Positions 21,898-33,500 of a stretch of DNA of 64,000 bases are shown piece by piece. A program made the translations under genes and the position numbers. The DNA is taken from the NCBI GenBank assembly GCA_025766275.1, contig JAFKAC010000027.1:372001-436000 (forward strand). Direction: 5' to 3'. This DNA is from Lactarius indigo. Its lineage: Eukaryota; Basidiomycota; Agaricomycetes; Russulales; Russulaceae. Every line of letters begins with the position of its first letter. Position 1 is the first letter of the stretch. The notes under the pieces are model-generated. The model saw nothing but the letters and a program-made list of their open reading frames with translations, ran no database searches and was not told the origin of the DNA.

Positions 21898-22591
21898 ACT
21901 CCCTCACGACGAAGCTCACGTTGACGACGAAGATTACTACCCGGTCAGACACCCCCTCCTTCGAACGCACAGCCACCCTACTGATTCCCGAATCACCCCT
22001 TGGCTCGTGCACACCAACGGAACCGCCATGTCTCGAGGACGTGTGCGACTGCCCGGCGTCGCATTTCACACCCCCATTACGCACGACGACGACCCTGCGC
22101 AGGTCCTTGCGCCTGAAGGGTTCAGGGCGAATCGACAGCCCCATTACATTCACTTCCCCATCACCGGACCCAACGGCGTAGAGAGGAACGCCAGTCACGT
22201 ACAGATTGTCGGAGGTGTGAACCCATTCGTCCTGGGACTCATCCCGGGTTCCCCCCATCTTTACGGCAAACCCCTCTACGCCTTCCCGGTGCTACCGGCC
22301 GCGTCACGCGCCTTCATCGCCCACGAGGACTTAGTCATCCTCGCCGCTGACAAAGTTACCGACCGCGCGCTGCACCGCATCGGAGACAAGTCTCTGACTG
22401 CGGAAGTGATGCGGTACCGAGCAGCCGCGTACGAAGAGGAGCGGCTTGCGGCCCGCATCCGCCAACTCCAGGCGATGCAGCTGTCGGCACGGGATGACAA
22501 GCGGGACTGTATCTATCGACTGGAGAGGGCTAACGTATTCGAGTGGATTAGCGACAAGCAATCCACCTGGACGGCGCGGGACTTTCGGTGA
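21898..22591 (+). pseudogene. pol: Ty3-2 Pol C-terminal extension
   Basis: The conserved post-chromodomain region: DDEDYYPVRHPLLRT, APEGFRANRQPHYIHFPIT, ASHVQIVGG, LYGKPLYA, then a basic/acidic helical tail (IYRLERANVFEW ... ARDFR) and TGA at 22589-22591. Function unknown. Similar blocks occur in Ty3-1 and Ty3-3 but not in Ty3-5, whose Pol ends shortly after the chromodomain. Confidence 0.85.
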
Positions 22592-22608
22592 GTCTGGGGT
22601 CTCACGCT

Positions 22609-22621
22609 GAAAAGGGGGTGA
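22609..22621 (+). promoter_or_regulatory. Ty3-2 3' polypurine tract
   Basis: GAAAAGGGGGTGA ends at the base before the LTR. The same 13 bases occur at the end of Ty3-3 (54871-54883) and inside pol of Ty3-3 and Ty3-4. Confidence 0.85.
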
Positions 22622-23073
22622 TGTCACGGTTCTCGGTATTGACCCTTACTGTACCGGTTGTGGCTACGGCGGTAAGGTAGATTAGTCACGGACTCGGGGT
22701 TTACGATAGGAGTTAGGCTCAGAACGATGACTCGATCCTAATACGAGTAGTAGTAGTACTAGGATTGCGGTACTTACGCGATACGTTGGACGCTACAATA
22801 CGATGACTCATAGCAGCGCTTCTAAGCCTGCTCTTCTGTATTTAAGATAGCTGTGGAAGACCAAGACGTGCCATCTTGGTCTTCTTCAATCGTCACTTCT
22901 CTATCTCCACGTTCGAGTTCCACCTCTGTATCGATCAGAGAGTCGCGTGCCATACTAGTGTCTTCGAACATCTAGACCCTGCCTTCGTGCCATACACCTT
23001 AGTGCGTGATCAGCTAAGTTGCTGAGTCGCCTTCTACGAGCTCAAGTCAAGCTAACGCTGTGACGGCGTTACA
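22622..23073 (+). repeat. Ty3-2 3' LTR (452 bp)
   Basis: It begins TGTCACGG and ends GGCGTTACA, followed by CTTCG. It pairs with the LTR at 6513-6964. Confidence 0.93.
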
Positions 23074-23976
23074 CTTCGTCTCCGCCTTGTGCTCTTTGCC
23101 CGCCTTTTCCTCCTTCTTGGGAGATCGGCACTCCCGCACCCAATGGCCTGCCTTGCCGCAGTTGTGACAGTTGCCCTTGCGGCGACATCGTTTATTCTCA
23201 GAGCCCGTGGCTGCGAGAGCTTCGTCTCCGGCGGCCTGAGACCTGGCCCCGGACTTGGTGGGTTGAGACTTGGCCCGGTAGTTCTTTATTCGGTCTGCCT
23301 CCTCGCATATGTGGGTGATGAGATCGTCAGTGTCTATGGTGGTGAGATGGTTGTAGAGGGCGGCGCCGGAGAGAAGGCCCGACGTGAAGCGTGCGAGCTC
23401 TTCTGGGATTCCCCGAAGGACCGTGTGCTGGTAATCCCTGTGCGAGATTATCACCCCAGCAGCCGAAAGCTCTTCGCGTTTGAAACGCAGGCCCGTGAGG
23501 AAAGCGCGAACATCGCCTCCCTTGGGACAGCGCATCTCGTAGAATGCCGTTTTGAGGTCATTCTGCGCGTAGATACTCTTGGCCATGAACTCTTGGGCGA
23601 TTCTCTTCCATCGCAGGTGGGCGGTGGGGGAAGGGCCCATGCGTACAGCCGTCGTGTCGTGGAGCCGTTGCGAGAGGAGGTATCGTGCGACCTTGTCGTC
23701 GTGCTCCCACTTCACTTTTTCTGCTTTCTCTTCCTCTGTAGGGGCCATGGGGTCTTTGGGCAGCAGGCAAGGGTTGGTGCTGTCGAAGAAGCCCCATCGG
23801 TTGGTTATGTCCATCGCCTCACTGAAGCGCATAAGAAATACGGCCCAGTTTGAGCCGTCAGTTTCCAGGCGAGGGATGTTTGCAGGGAGCAGTTCTACAG
23901 TGGAAGGAGGTTGGGAAGGGGGCGGCATGGCTGACGAAGACGCGGACGCAGATCCAGATGCAAGGGTTCCAGTCAT
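23074..23976 (-). pseudogene. gag: Copia-3 Gag, cut by Ty3-2
   Basis: The minus frame from ATG at 23976 encodes a Copia-type Gag of about 300 residues with a zinc knuckle CHNCGKAGHWVREC, then Lys-rich sequence up to the Ty3-2 insertion. The last codons continue in frame into 6512-5882 (protease). No stop is seen within the visible part, so Copia-3 may have been intact here before Ty3-1 and Ty3-2 landed. Confidence 0.85.
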
Positions 23977-24033
23977 ACTGATTTCAGACAATAGCGAGGT
24001 GGAGATAGTGTGTGGTATTAGTGGCGCTCGGCA

Positions 24034-24045
24034 GGGCCCATAACC
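24034..24045 (-). promoter_or_regulatory. Copia-3 primer-binding site, initiator tRNA-Met anticodon type
   Basis: On the minus strand GGTTATGGGCCC follows the LTR end (TTACA), as in Copia-1 and Copia-2. Confidence 0.78.
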
Positions 24046-24418
24046 TGTAAGTTATGGATAGTTTTGGGAGCTCGGAAGCAGCACGTGAGGCAAACTAGAA
24101 AGGACGGATAATCTCAGTATCGCGTGTGTACGAGCGATGTCTGTATTGTATTTACCTAGAAAGGACGGATAATCTTTCTAGGCGTAAGCGTGCTGAAAGT
24201 AAACGAGTGGTAAAGTAAGCTCACCTCAGTATCGTGCGTGTATGAGCGATGTCTGAGGTGCTAGGTACGAGGGAACGAAAGTACTTGTACTACGGAGTCA
24301 AAAGATGTAATACGTATGGCTGTCATGCTAACAGATATTCAGGGGGACAGGCGACGGACAGTTGTATTGTGCTAGAGTAAGGTTTTAGAGTACGTGTGAC
24401 GGAAGCAAATGTTCATCA
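24046..24418 (-). repeat. Copia-3 5' LTR (about 373 bp; outer end tentative)
   Basis: The inner end (…AACTTACA) is fixed by the adjoining PBS. The outer end is placed at TGATGAAC (24418 on the minus strand), next to the broken DUF6535 gene. It contains block X twice (24225-24255 and 24113-24143, three mismatches) and block Y twice (24156-24173 and 24095-24112). Between the first X and Y is a 51-base segment starting GTGAGC and ending AG. In the second copy X and Y are directly joined. Confidence 0.7.
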
Positions 24419-24422
24419 CGCA

Positions 24423-26133
24423 TTATCTGCGCTCGATCTCAACAGGTTTCCAGAAATTGTCGAATTGACGGCGAATGATGTGAATCAAGACGATAAGTGA
24501 CAGGCTATCACCATGTGCGGCGTAGTCTCGAAGGACAGATCCCGGGATGCCCAGTTCGTCGGAGGCGATAGCAAACCAATCGTCATCGCGTCTTTGTGCC
24601 CTTGCGACAACACTGGAAACTATAGCCGAGATCAGCTCGGTCAAATGAGCATCCTTGCAATTATCCCAGCTTCTTACAAGACGCGCAATTCCGGCAGATT
24701 GCACCGGACCATACTGATTTTCGGACATGATTCTGCCAAGAACCTGCCGAAATGCTTGAGGAATGTGTGCCAGATCGATTGCCCGTGAACAGATGACAGC
24801 TCTCCGACGTTTGACATGCTCGGGAAGCAAGTCGGACGAGAATGTACGGTCAAACAACCCGATCACCGCTTGACAAAGCCTCCAGATTTGCTCTTCGGTG
24901 AGATGGGGAAGAGGATCGTCGACCACTTTGGAGCTGCGGAAGCCAGGTAAGCCGGAAAAGAAGCGTTCCTGATCGTGATCTTCGCCCAAACTGTCGAGCG
25001 TCCACAGAAATACGCGGGTGTCAATGTCCGGTGGTGCATTCAGAGCGGATTCTTCGGCTGTCTTCTGCATGCCTTGCGCAAGCAGAGCACGATAGCCTTT
25101 CTCTCCATATCTGGAAGTTTGGCGTGAAGTTCCTCTGTGAAAGTTAACCAGCCGGGTATACCACCGAGGGACCCCATCGATGACAAATAGTATGCCAATA
25201 ATAATGGGCCAGACCAATGACGTGAGCGGGGTAGAGTACGGGCTGTCGTGGCGAAAAATGGGGATGAACGTGATAGATCCATATAGAGCCGTGCAAACGC
25301 AGACCCATGATAGCACCAGTTTGAAAATAGTGAGATCAACGTTGCATAGGAACGTCACTAGACCGGCAAAGAACAGAAACAGGGACGCGTGTAGTAGCGT
25401 GGGCAATGCTTCAACTGAGCAGCATGGTAGGAGAAACTTTTCGACTCCTTCGAAAAAGAATGCACGAATCCTCGATCGCTTGTGCGGACCATAGCGTGGT
25501 TGAGTTGCCTTGAGGTATCTTCGTGCCCACTGCTGTAGCAGCGTCGCGAGCAGAGCACAGGTAAGACTGATCGTCAAGCTCAAGAACCAAAGTGAGTTCA
25601 CCCACACGGCATAGTTTGGTGGAGTGAATGGGGGCGGAGAAGGAAGGGATATATTCAGTCAATTCGAGTCGGCAATAACTTGGTAGATATTCGCGAGGTA
25701 GAAGTTGGAGGTGTCCTGTGGGTTTGGTCGAATGTCCTGAATGGACACTGAGATCAACGACGCGACAGCAGCGGAGAATAAACCAGTCTATAACTGTTGA
25801 GTTGGCGTGAGGCACAGAATTAGGAGATAGAGACGCACAAATATAAGGATCCCGTCAGCGTCCGCTTTCCAACCTTCGACCATCTTCTTGTCTTCTTCCG
25901 TCGCCATTTCCAGGTACATGGAGAAGATAGGACCAGAACCATCAATGAAAGTAGGTTCTCCCTGTGTTGCTTGGGTTTGCGCCAACGGGGGTGGGTACGG
26001 GTTGCTATCTATGGGTGCGGCGGTGGCAGTTGAGAACGGTATGAACAGAGTTGTGTAGAAAGGGAACTGTACCTTTTCCCCCTTCGGGTACGTTGGCCTC
26101 GTGAAGGGTATGGGTCATTGAAGATGGTCGCAT
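24423..26133 (-). pseudogene. DUF6535 membrane-protein gene 1, broken
   Basis: Minus strand: exon 1 26073-26133, intron 26009-26072, exon 2 25839-26008, intron 25788-25838 (51 bp, GTGCGT..TAG), exon 3 from 25787. Exon 2 has the same 170-base length and phase as in the intact gene at 36298. Exon 2 encodes EEDKKMVEGWKADADGILIF, and exon 3 the membrane segments (VNSLWFLSLTISLTCALLAT) and FFSGLPGFRSSKVV. An in-frame TGA at 25659-25661 interrupts exon 3. The gene ends after 24423, where the Copia-3 LTR begins; the rest would lie beyond Copia-3. Function of the family is unknown. Confidence 0.8.
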
Positions 26134-28986
26134 GGGTCCAGTATTGAGAATGAGAAGTGGGTTGGTGGTGAGCGCGATCCCTCAGTTGCGTTCCTTGGGG
26201 GCGGTGTACGACGTACCTTGATTTTGGTTGAACCGGTTTGTGTATCACTTTCCCAATATGGAAGGCCGGAGATACTGTGCAAATAACTATTGGTGTCAAT
26301 ATCGATGTTGTAGAGTTGGGATTTGAGTCGGCTACCCAGGTACTTGCGTCAACTTCCGCGTCATTGTTGGGTTTGCTCATCGGCCCGCGAGTGCTTTCTA
26401 CCCGGCGCCGGACAGCCTACCATCGCCCATGCAACATCTATGCTGCCACTAACTTCTTCGAGATTGGGACGTCGGCCGCACATATGGCGTTGTGCACGGG
26501 CCGTCCCCGCCGGATCTTGCATTCCTCGACTTCGGCCACCTCTGCAAATCCCAGTTTCTGGATCACAGGTCTCGCCGAGAAAGCGCAGTTGAGATGGAGA
26601 CCATAAGGTTGGCGAAGAGGGCACGTTTTACGATATGATGGACCTGGACAACACCGTCCCTTCTCTTACTTCGGAGACATCTGTACTTGGGGACAACGTG
26701 GGGGAATGGAGTCCAGTGTCGAGTACGAAACGGTACCATCCGTGGGCTTTCCTTCCCCGCAGACATTCGTATCAAACATCCCTCCTCGCCCATGCCACGA
26801 TCAAATGAGCAACCCGTGAGGACCTACCACGGCTTCCTCATCAGTTCTCGCCGTGCGCCCAGCATACCCACATACTCGCACCTCTATAAGCTATCCAAGA
26901 CACCCACCCCACCGCTGTAACTTGAACCATTCCTCATCTTCCCCAGGCTGTATCGCCCCTTGATGCTGTATACCCACGATCTAAGCTCCAACGACAGCGC
27001 AAAAATACATAAGGTAAATGGAGGTCTGGATGTCACTCGGCTCGAGCGCAACGCGCATCTACTCGTTCTCACCGCCAGCGGATTCCAGAGGATCATCCGT
27101 GCAAGCAGCCGCTGCGCCGCAACCCAAGTCGAGCGCTGGGTCATGATGGTGAGCTCTCCCCCTCCTTTTCTCCCTGGCGATAACCATACGTTGAAGTTAT
27201 CGTGAATAAGGTGATCCGCGCGGGATTGTTAGCGGACAAGCTCGCGCAAACCGTTGGACGTTACCCGCTGCCGCACGTATATTCGGTTCGACTGTTCGTT
27301 CGACCTTCGCGGTAGCGATCGATTCGCACTCCTTAACACCGTGCACTCCTGATTTCCTGAGGCCGAATTCGTCTTCCTCTCCACCTGCCATCCTCAGAAT
27401 TGGTTGCCCCGTCTCACTACCGAGCTGCAGCAAAGATCGAATAATTCTTCAACCTTTTTTTGTGTCTACCTATTAAACTTGCCAAAAATGCGTGTGACTG
27501 ACCCTGCCAATCCCCAGCCGTAGAGTTCGCGATCAAGTACTGCGCGTGCATTCCCTCCTCACTATGGTGTCCCCTAGCCCTTGTTTTCATCTAGTCTCAA
27601 TATCTCCATTGTCGCAGATGGTACTGTACGTGGATACTCAGCTGTTCTACAATTCAAGACGAAGCGCAGATCTCCCGGTTACTCACCGGGTACCCCTCGT
27701 CAGGCAGACCCGAATGTGCACCCTTTTTCCAATCGATTCGACAGGACCTTGTAGTCGAGGATGGTTGACTATCTATTGAATGACGGTGTGAGGAAAAGAG
27801 GGGCCGTTTCTGTCCTATTGGTGTCAAGTGGTTAGTCGAGGGACCACTGTGAGTGCCAAAGTCTCGGGAAGTCGTCTCCTTTGACCCGCCGTCTTATTAC
27901 CATCCTGAAACAGAGATCGAAGGATCCTTCAATCTTTTTCTATCCCCATTCATTCAACGCGCGGTCGACCGATTCTCTAGAAATTCTATCTTCACACCCG
28001 CGACTACAGGGTCTGCGTTCAAGCTATAATATTCAAGTACCACGTGTGCGTCTCCGCCTCGGTGTGATGTCTCCTAGCACTTCTAGCCCTCGTCAACCAT
28101 TTACATAAGCTTTGACAAACTTCAACACGCACCCACGACAATATCCCCTTAATTTCTCATCCTACAACCCTCTCCCAGGTCTTGCCGACACAAGCAACAA
28201 ACTTCGCATGTTGGAGTTCTCTCGTCAAGAGGTGGCCAAACAAGTGGAAGATCATGCCCTCAGAGAAATTTTTTTGAGAGCGTCTTGCGACGTCTCTTCC
28301 AAAGCGGGATAGCCGTGCGTCTTCTACTTCTCCCCCCCCTTCGCCTGCTGACTCGCCTCGCTCTCCGTACAGACTTTGGCCTACCGCTGGAAAGCTCGCA
28401 CACGTCCTCTCGCGTCGCAAGCCACGCAACTTACCATACTCGACGTGATCACCGCGGCCATGTCCGACCTAACTGTCGTCTTGGCCCTCCCTCTCCTCAA
28501 AATCAACGCGGTCCTCGTTGCGCAAGTGCACTCGCTCTTCGTGCTCCTCCGGATATTCCAAAGTAGTGGCTGGACGACCTGGATGCCTACCAGCACACGC
28601 ACGCAGACACGTCGCCAATGGTAAGTAAGCCTTTCCTCCGCCTCCGCTGCCAAACACTTTTCTTCGCTTCTTCGCTTTCTTCCTGGACGGCACAGGCCTT
28701 AGCACAAATAAAAGAGATCCGCATGGACCTGTCAACTTGCAAGCTCGCTTGGCCCGCGCAGACGTTGCGCGCTGTTTGGCCTAGTGGGGTGGGCCTCACA
28801 GGGTGGCCCACCTTGCCCGTAGAAGTGCTTGACGTTATCTCTTTCGCCCAGCGCTGTTACGAAGCAGTCTTGGCAGTGGTGACGCCGGTAGCAAAGCAGT
28901 CTGAGACTCTTGAATGTAGGATGGTGTTCCTACGTCAGTTTCAAACGCGCACAAGGATTTGTCGACAGCAGCAGAATTCATTCGAC
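26134..28986. other. Decayed host region with repeated unknown-gene fragments
   Basis: No intact gene is seen. A segment at about 26960-27420 (plus frame LDVTRLERNAHLLVL, then a GTGAGC donor) resembles 55590-55960. Segments at about 28200-28640 resemble 40740-40968 plus 55397-55580, including an intron-like stretch ending TACAG and the phrase coding DVIT(A). The pieces look like exons of one unknown gene present in several tandem copies beside the DUF6535 genes. A plus frame near 28700-28986 (LPVEVLDVISFAQRC) faintly resembles an F-box start. Too decayed to name. Confidence 0.35.
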
Positions 28987-29528
28987 TGTTGAGACGTGAC
29001 TGTCAAAGTCACATGTCTCGTGGGATCTGATTGAGTCAGCCCACATACTATATACGGTATCTGTCCCTTATGGACTTATGGACATTCCGGACTCATACGG
29101 ACCGCTTTTGTTTATCTTTATTGTTAGATCCATATATGGTTCTTATTGTTCTTGCTATTGTTAAGATACCGGTATTGTCTGCTTTAGGCAGCTATTGTTC
29201 TCTGCCGTCCAATGGCATTTCTCCCTCTGGCACACAGACCACCTGTATTGTGTTTGGGTCACCAGTGCGCACAGACCATCATTAGCTAAGCATCCTGTAT
29301 ATAAGGACTGCTGTTTTCGCCTCTACACTTCAGAGTTCCTTCTACCTCTGAAGTGTAAGTTCCCTCTTTCTACCTTACTCTTTTCACCTTTACTTATAAG
29401 ACGTTCTATAGAACTTGTCTGTCTCTAGGTGTGTAGTAATGGTATTAGAGTTCCTTCTACCTCTGAAGTAACTTGTCTGTCTCTAGCTGCCCAGCTTATC
29501 CCTTGCTTGTTAGTTCTGCGCTTCAACA
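28987..29528 (+). repeat. Copia-2 5' LTR (542 bp)
   Basis: It begins TGTTGAGACG and ends TTCAACA. Block X is at 29332-29354, the intron-like segment at 29355-29411, block Y at 29412-29428, and the directly joined second X and Y at 29447-29486. X and Y differ from those of Copia-1, yet both copies agree within this LTR. Confidence 0.95.
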
Positions 29529-30537
29529 GGTTATGGGCCCTGACGCCTAATAACTAACTTGCTTTATCAGATCTACTTGTGTCACCTTGCTCTCTCAGCC
29601 GACCACACATCTTTTTTGTCGTCACCCACACCTTCAGTGAGCATCCTCTATCCTCTTTCGACACACCCTTCTTTTCTTGTCCACCATGACCTTGGTCATG
29701 TGCCATTTTGGCTAGCCTCCTAAGGAGGTTCTCATGAGAGGTTTTATATAACCTCAAATTCCTCTGTGCGCACTACTATATCTTCTATACCCGGTTTTCG
29801 TCCGGAAGTGCTTTCATAGGCCAATAGGGGAAGACCCTTGCGGCTATAGGCCTCTCTAATGGTTGGGTGATACTCGGTTAATACCTGGGTCACTTTAAGG
29901 GGTGTGAAGGCCTGGTTAATAGTCAAACCCAGAAGTCCTTCCCTCTGATACAACTAGGAGACGCTACTTAGTACTATACATAGTAGCTATGACTAGACCT
30001 CTGCTAGGAGAAGTATTCGCTCCCTTTGTGCAGGATTCGCTGCATAGCATGTATCACTAGTCTAGCTACTTAGTACCAAGACCCTTAATGGTCTGTTCTA
30101 GAGACTCCACAGACGGAAGATTCAGTTGTTACGGGAGTTGATCCCTATCACTGTCTCTTGAACTCGCTGTTGGCTCCTCTCTAGGGTACTACCCTTTACT
30201 ACAGATCCTTAGTAGCCCCAGCATCAAGGCTGTAAAGCTGAGGGACACAGAGACTTAGTAGTCCTTCGCCGGACCAAAAGCTCCTATCCCGTCGAAGCCA
30301 ACAAAGCTGCTGCATGACTATTACCCATAGTAACATTTGGGCTTTGTGGATCTTAGTATAAGGCAGCCATCAGTACAATGATTCCACTATTTAATTATAT
30401 CCAAGTCGCACATACTTGAGGCATGACACCATATGTGTTATGGAGTATAGCGCTCCTATGGCTGGACATTTACCTTCTCTACCAAGATCTGAGCTGGTTC
30501 TGACTGCTCCTCGGAACCAGATTCACAAACATCTCAA
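29529..30537 (+). other. Copia-2 PBS and long leader
   Basis: It opens with GGTTATGGGCCC (29529-29540), the initiator tRNA-Met type PBS. Many ATG triplets precede gag. The CTGAC...CAG arrangement just before the gag ATG is the same as in Copia-1. No plus-strand ORF is supported. A 69-codon minus-strand frame is shared with Copia-1, but the two copies are too similar for this to mean selection. Confidence 0.6.
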
Positions 30538-33500
30538 ATGTCTTTCCACCTTGTCTTCCCTCCGTCCGTCACCCTCGCCAAGTTGGATGGCACCAACTGG
30601 CAGACTTGGTCTGCCACCTTTACCTCCCTCATGCTGATGAATGGGTGCAGCAGGCACCTCACACACGGTGCTCCTGCTTCAGTGCCCCAACATCCCCCTC
30701 TTGCAGCAGGTGCTGTGGGGCCCACTGGTCCTACAGATGAGGGACTTGCCATCCTTGCCCTCTGGGCAAAACAAGAGGAGGTCATCACTGGCCTCTTATT
30801 TCTATCAGTGACAACGGAGGTCCTATCTGGTATTCACTCCTCCCACATCTTCCCAACTGTCCATGACAAGTTCGTGGAGTTGGAGAACCTCTATGGTCAG
30901 GTTGGCTCTATGGCCACCTTTAATATTTGGGTGGGCTTGGCAAACACCAAGCTTCAGGAAGGTAGCCCCTTCCTGCCTCAGCTCCAAAAAATGCTGGACC
31001 TGAGGAACACCCTGGTGGAGCAAGGGATGCCCGTCTCGGACATGCAAATGTCCTTCATTCTTCTAGACGCGCTCCCCCCATCTTACAGCACCATAGCTGG
31101 CACCATCCTGGCCTCTGGCCCCCCCTCTAACCTCCAACCTCAGGACCTCATCAACAGGTTCATCAATGAGGAATCTCGACTTGCTGGTCCCGTGGCGTCC
31201 TACAACAAGGTCGCCCCCGTTAAGAAATCTTCGGCCCCTCACGCTCATGAGGCGCGGCCATCCGGCAGCTCTGTGTCTTCGGACATAATCTGCCATTACT
31301 GCAAAAAACCTGGCCATAAAAAGCCAGAATGTTACAAACTCAAACGAGACCAGGAGAATGCTAAGAAGGGGAAGGCAGGACAGCGGGCAAAGGCCGCCCA
31401 GAATACCACAGTAGAGGTGCCGGACTCACTTCCGGCAAACAGGTTAAATAGCATACCTGTACCAAAGAGCCGACTATTTACTATAGTCAATGGCTCTGGC
31501 AAAATAGAGGAGGTACATGAAGTACCTCAGGTTTCCCTTTACACGATGGGTACACACAGTACCCAGATTGCATCAAAATGGATGATGGACAGTGGGGCAT
31601 CAGCACACTTTACCCCTCACATAGAAGACTACGACACCTACACCCCTCACAAAGGTGTTGAAGTACTTCTAGGAGATAACTCCTTGCTAAGGAGTGTTGG
31701 TACTGGAACTGTAACAATCCATACCAACTTTGGGTATGACCTAAAAATCTCCAATGTGCTGCACCTACCTAATACGCATTCGCGTATACTGTCCACCCCT
31801 GCCCTAACAGCTAAGGGGGCCATAGTAAGTTTTGATGCCACTACCTTTGCTATAAGGTATGATGGGAAAACCATTGCGGAAGGACACAAGGCTTCAGGCC
31901 TATATTGGCTTGATGGGCACCATAAAGTAAATGCCCAAGCAACTGCATCTGCTAGCCTTGATGTCTGGCATCAGCGCATGGGACATATGTCCAAAGAAGC
32001 GCTCCAAAGATATGCTCCGAAGTCTGTAAAAGGACTTAACATAGATGAATCCCCTGAGGAAGAAGGTCCCTGTCATGGGTGTGAACTTGGCAAGTCCACC
32101 CGCAAACCTTTTCCTCCTTCCCAGAAGCGTGCACAAGAATCCCTTGAACTTGTGCACAGTGACCTTGTTGGCCCACTACAGAGTAACTCTATCCAGGGCA
32201 ACAAATACTTTGCCACCTTCATAGATGACTTCTCAAAAGCTGCAGTTGTCATCCCTATGAAATCCAAAGACGAGTTTACGGGTGCCTTCCTACACTACAA
32301 GGCATGGGCTGAAAAACAACAAAATAAGCCCATTAAAACCCTACACTCAGATCGTGGTGGCGAGTATGTCAACAATGTCCTTAAAGACATTCTTCTGGAG
32401 GAAGGGATTGAGCATATGCTTACGATGCCTTATTCTCCACAACAGAACGGGAGAGCCGAGCGGTTTAACCGCACTATCATGGAAAAAGGCACCAGCATGC
32501 TTCATCATGCAGGTCTTAGCCTTGGCTTTTGGGAACAAGCAGTTCAAACTGCAGTGCACATCTATAATCGCACTCCCACCCGTTCTAATGAGTGGAAAAC
32601 TCCGCTGGAGCTCTGGGATGGTACAGTCCCAGATGTCTCTTACCTTAGAGTATTTGGCTGCAAAGCCTACTATCATGTACCAGAACACAACCGGCGCAAA
32701 TTAGATCCTAAATCAAAGGAAGCCGTGTTTGTGGGCTATGAACCCAATTCAAAGGGTTACAAACTCTGGGATAGACATAGCCGGTGCTTCGTCTCTTCAC
32801 GAGATGTTACATTTGACGAAGCTACTTTCCCATCCCTGAGTGACCTGACTAGTCACTCCAACCAACCAATCACTTCTCCCGTGTCCGGCGAACCTGCTAA
32901 AGGGGCTGCTGTTGCCGGTGAGATATTCTTCGTAGTGCCTAGTCAGCCTACGCCAGCTGTTGCCCCTGCGGCGCCTCAGACACCAGTCTTTGTCTTACCA
33001 CCTGTCCAGGTGCCCGCAGTACCAATACAACAGCCTAGCACACCCCCCAACACTTCTCCAAACCCCGCGGACCAGACAATATATCACACTCCTCCATCCC
33101 AAGCACCTGCTCCTACAACCCCAAGGCGCCCTCGTACTCGCTCGCAAGGGAGACCGCCTGTAGTAACTGCCCCAATCCCTGCCCCTAACTTCAATAGGGA
33201 CATCTCTCCTCCTAGGGAAACACCTAGATCTCCGAGGAATGGGCTAGTTACTTCACCCCCTCGCCCAAGGCGTGGGACCAGGGTACGATTCACAAATCCT
33301 CGCTACTACACAGAGGAGAACGATGAATTTGTGCCTGGGAGTAGCAGACTGGGTATGATGGACTTGCTAAACGCTGCCGAGGTTCCTGGCTACAAGGACC
33401 TGCAGACATTTAAGCAGGCTATGGAGTCTGACCAAGCTGTCGATTGGCTTGAAGCGTGCCAGTATGAACTGGACGCTCTCGACAAGCTTGATGTCTGGAG

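Larger units (their letters stand above)
20053..22181 (+). pseudogene. Candidate overlapping +1 ORF of Ty3-2, split by LTR-F and LTR-E
   Basis: Counterpart of the 4240-4956 frame in Ty3-1. ATG at 20053 (MSPRRSSST) aligns with MSHKRNSST of Ty3-1. The frame continues in 21083-21284 (EDWRRVAKDWADEQL) and 21898-22181 (SLRLKGSGRIDSPITF), ending at a stop at 22179-22181. Both insertions interrupt it. Translation is unproven. Confidence 0.35.
6513..23073 (+). mobile_element. Ty3-2, chromodomain Ty3/Gypsy retrotransposon carrying three nested insertions
   Basis: Both ends carry a 452-bp LTR, and the five bases CTTCG occur on each side (6508-6512 and 23074-23078). Removing Copia-1 (10554-18012), LTR-F (20298-21074) and LTR-E (21285-21897), each with one target duplication, leaves gag and pol in the expected frames. 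By eye the two LTRs differ at about eight positions. Gag holds three and pol one internal TGA, so the copy is dead as a protein source. Confidence 0.93.

Noticed and set aside
23089..23853. 254-codon plus-strand frame
   Set aside because: It is the opposite strand of the Copia-3 Gag, which has a zinc knuckle and the correct context.
28618..28992. Naming 28700-28986 as an F-box gene from LPVEVLDVI
   Set aside because: The match is a single short motif in a decayed region without a supporting gene model.
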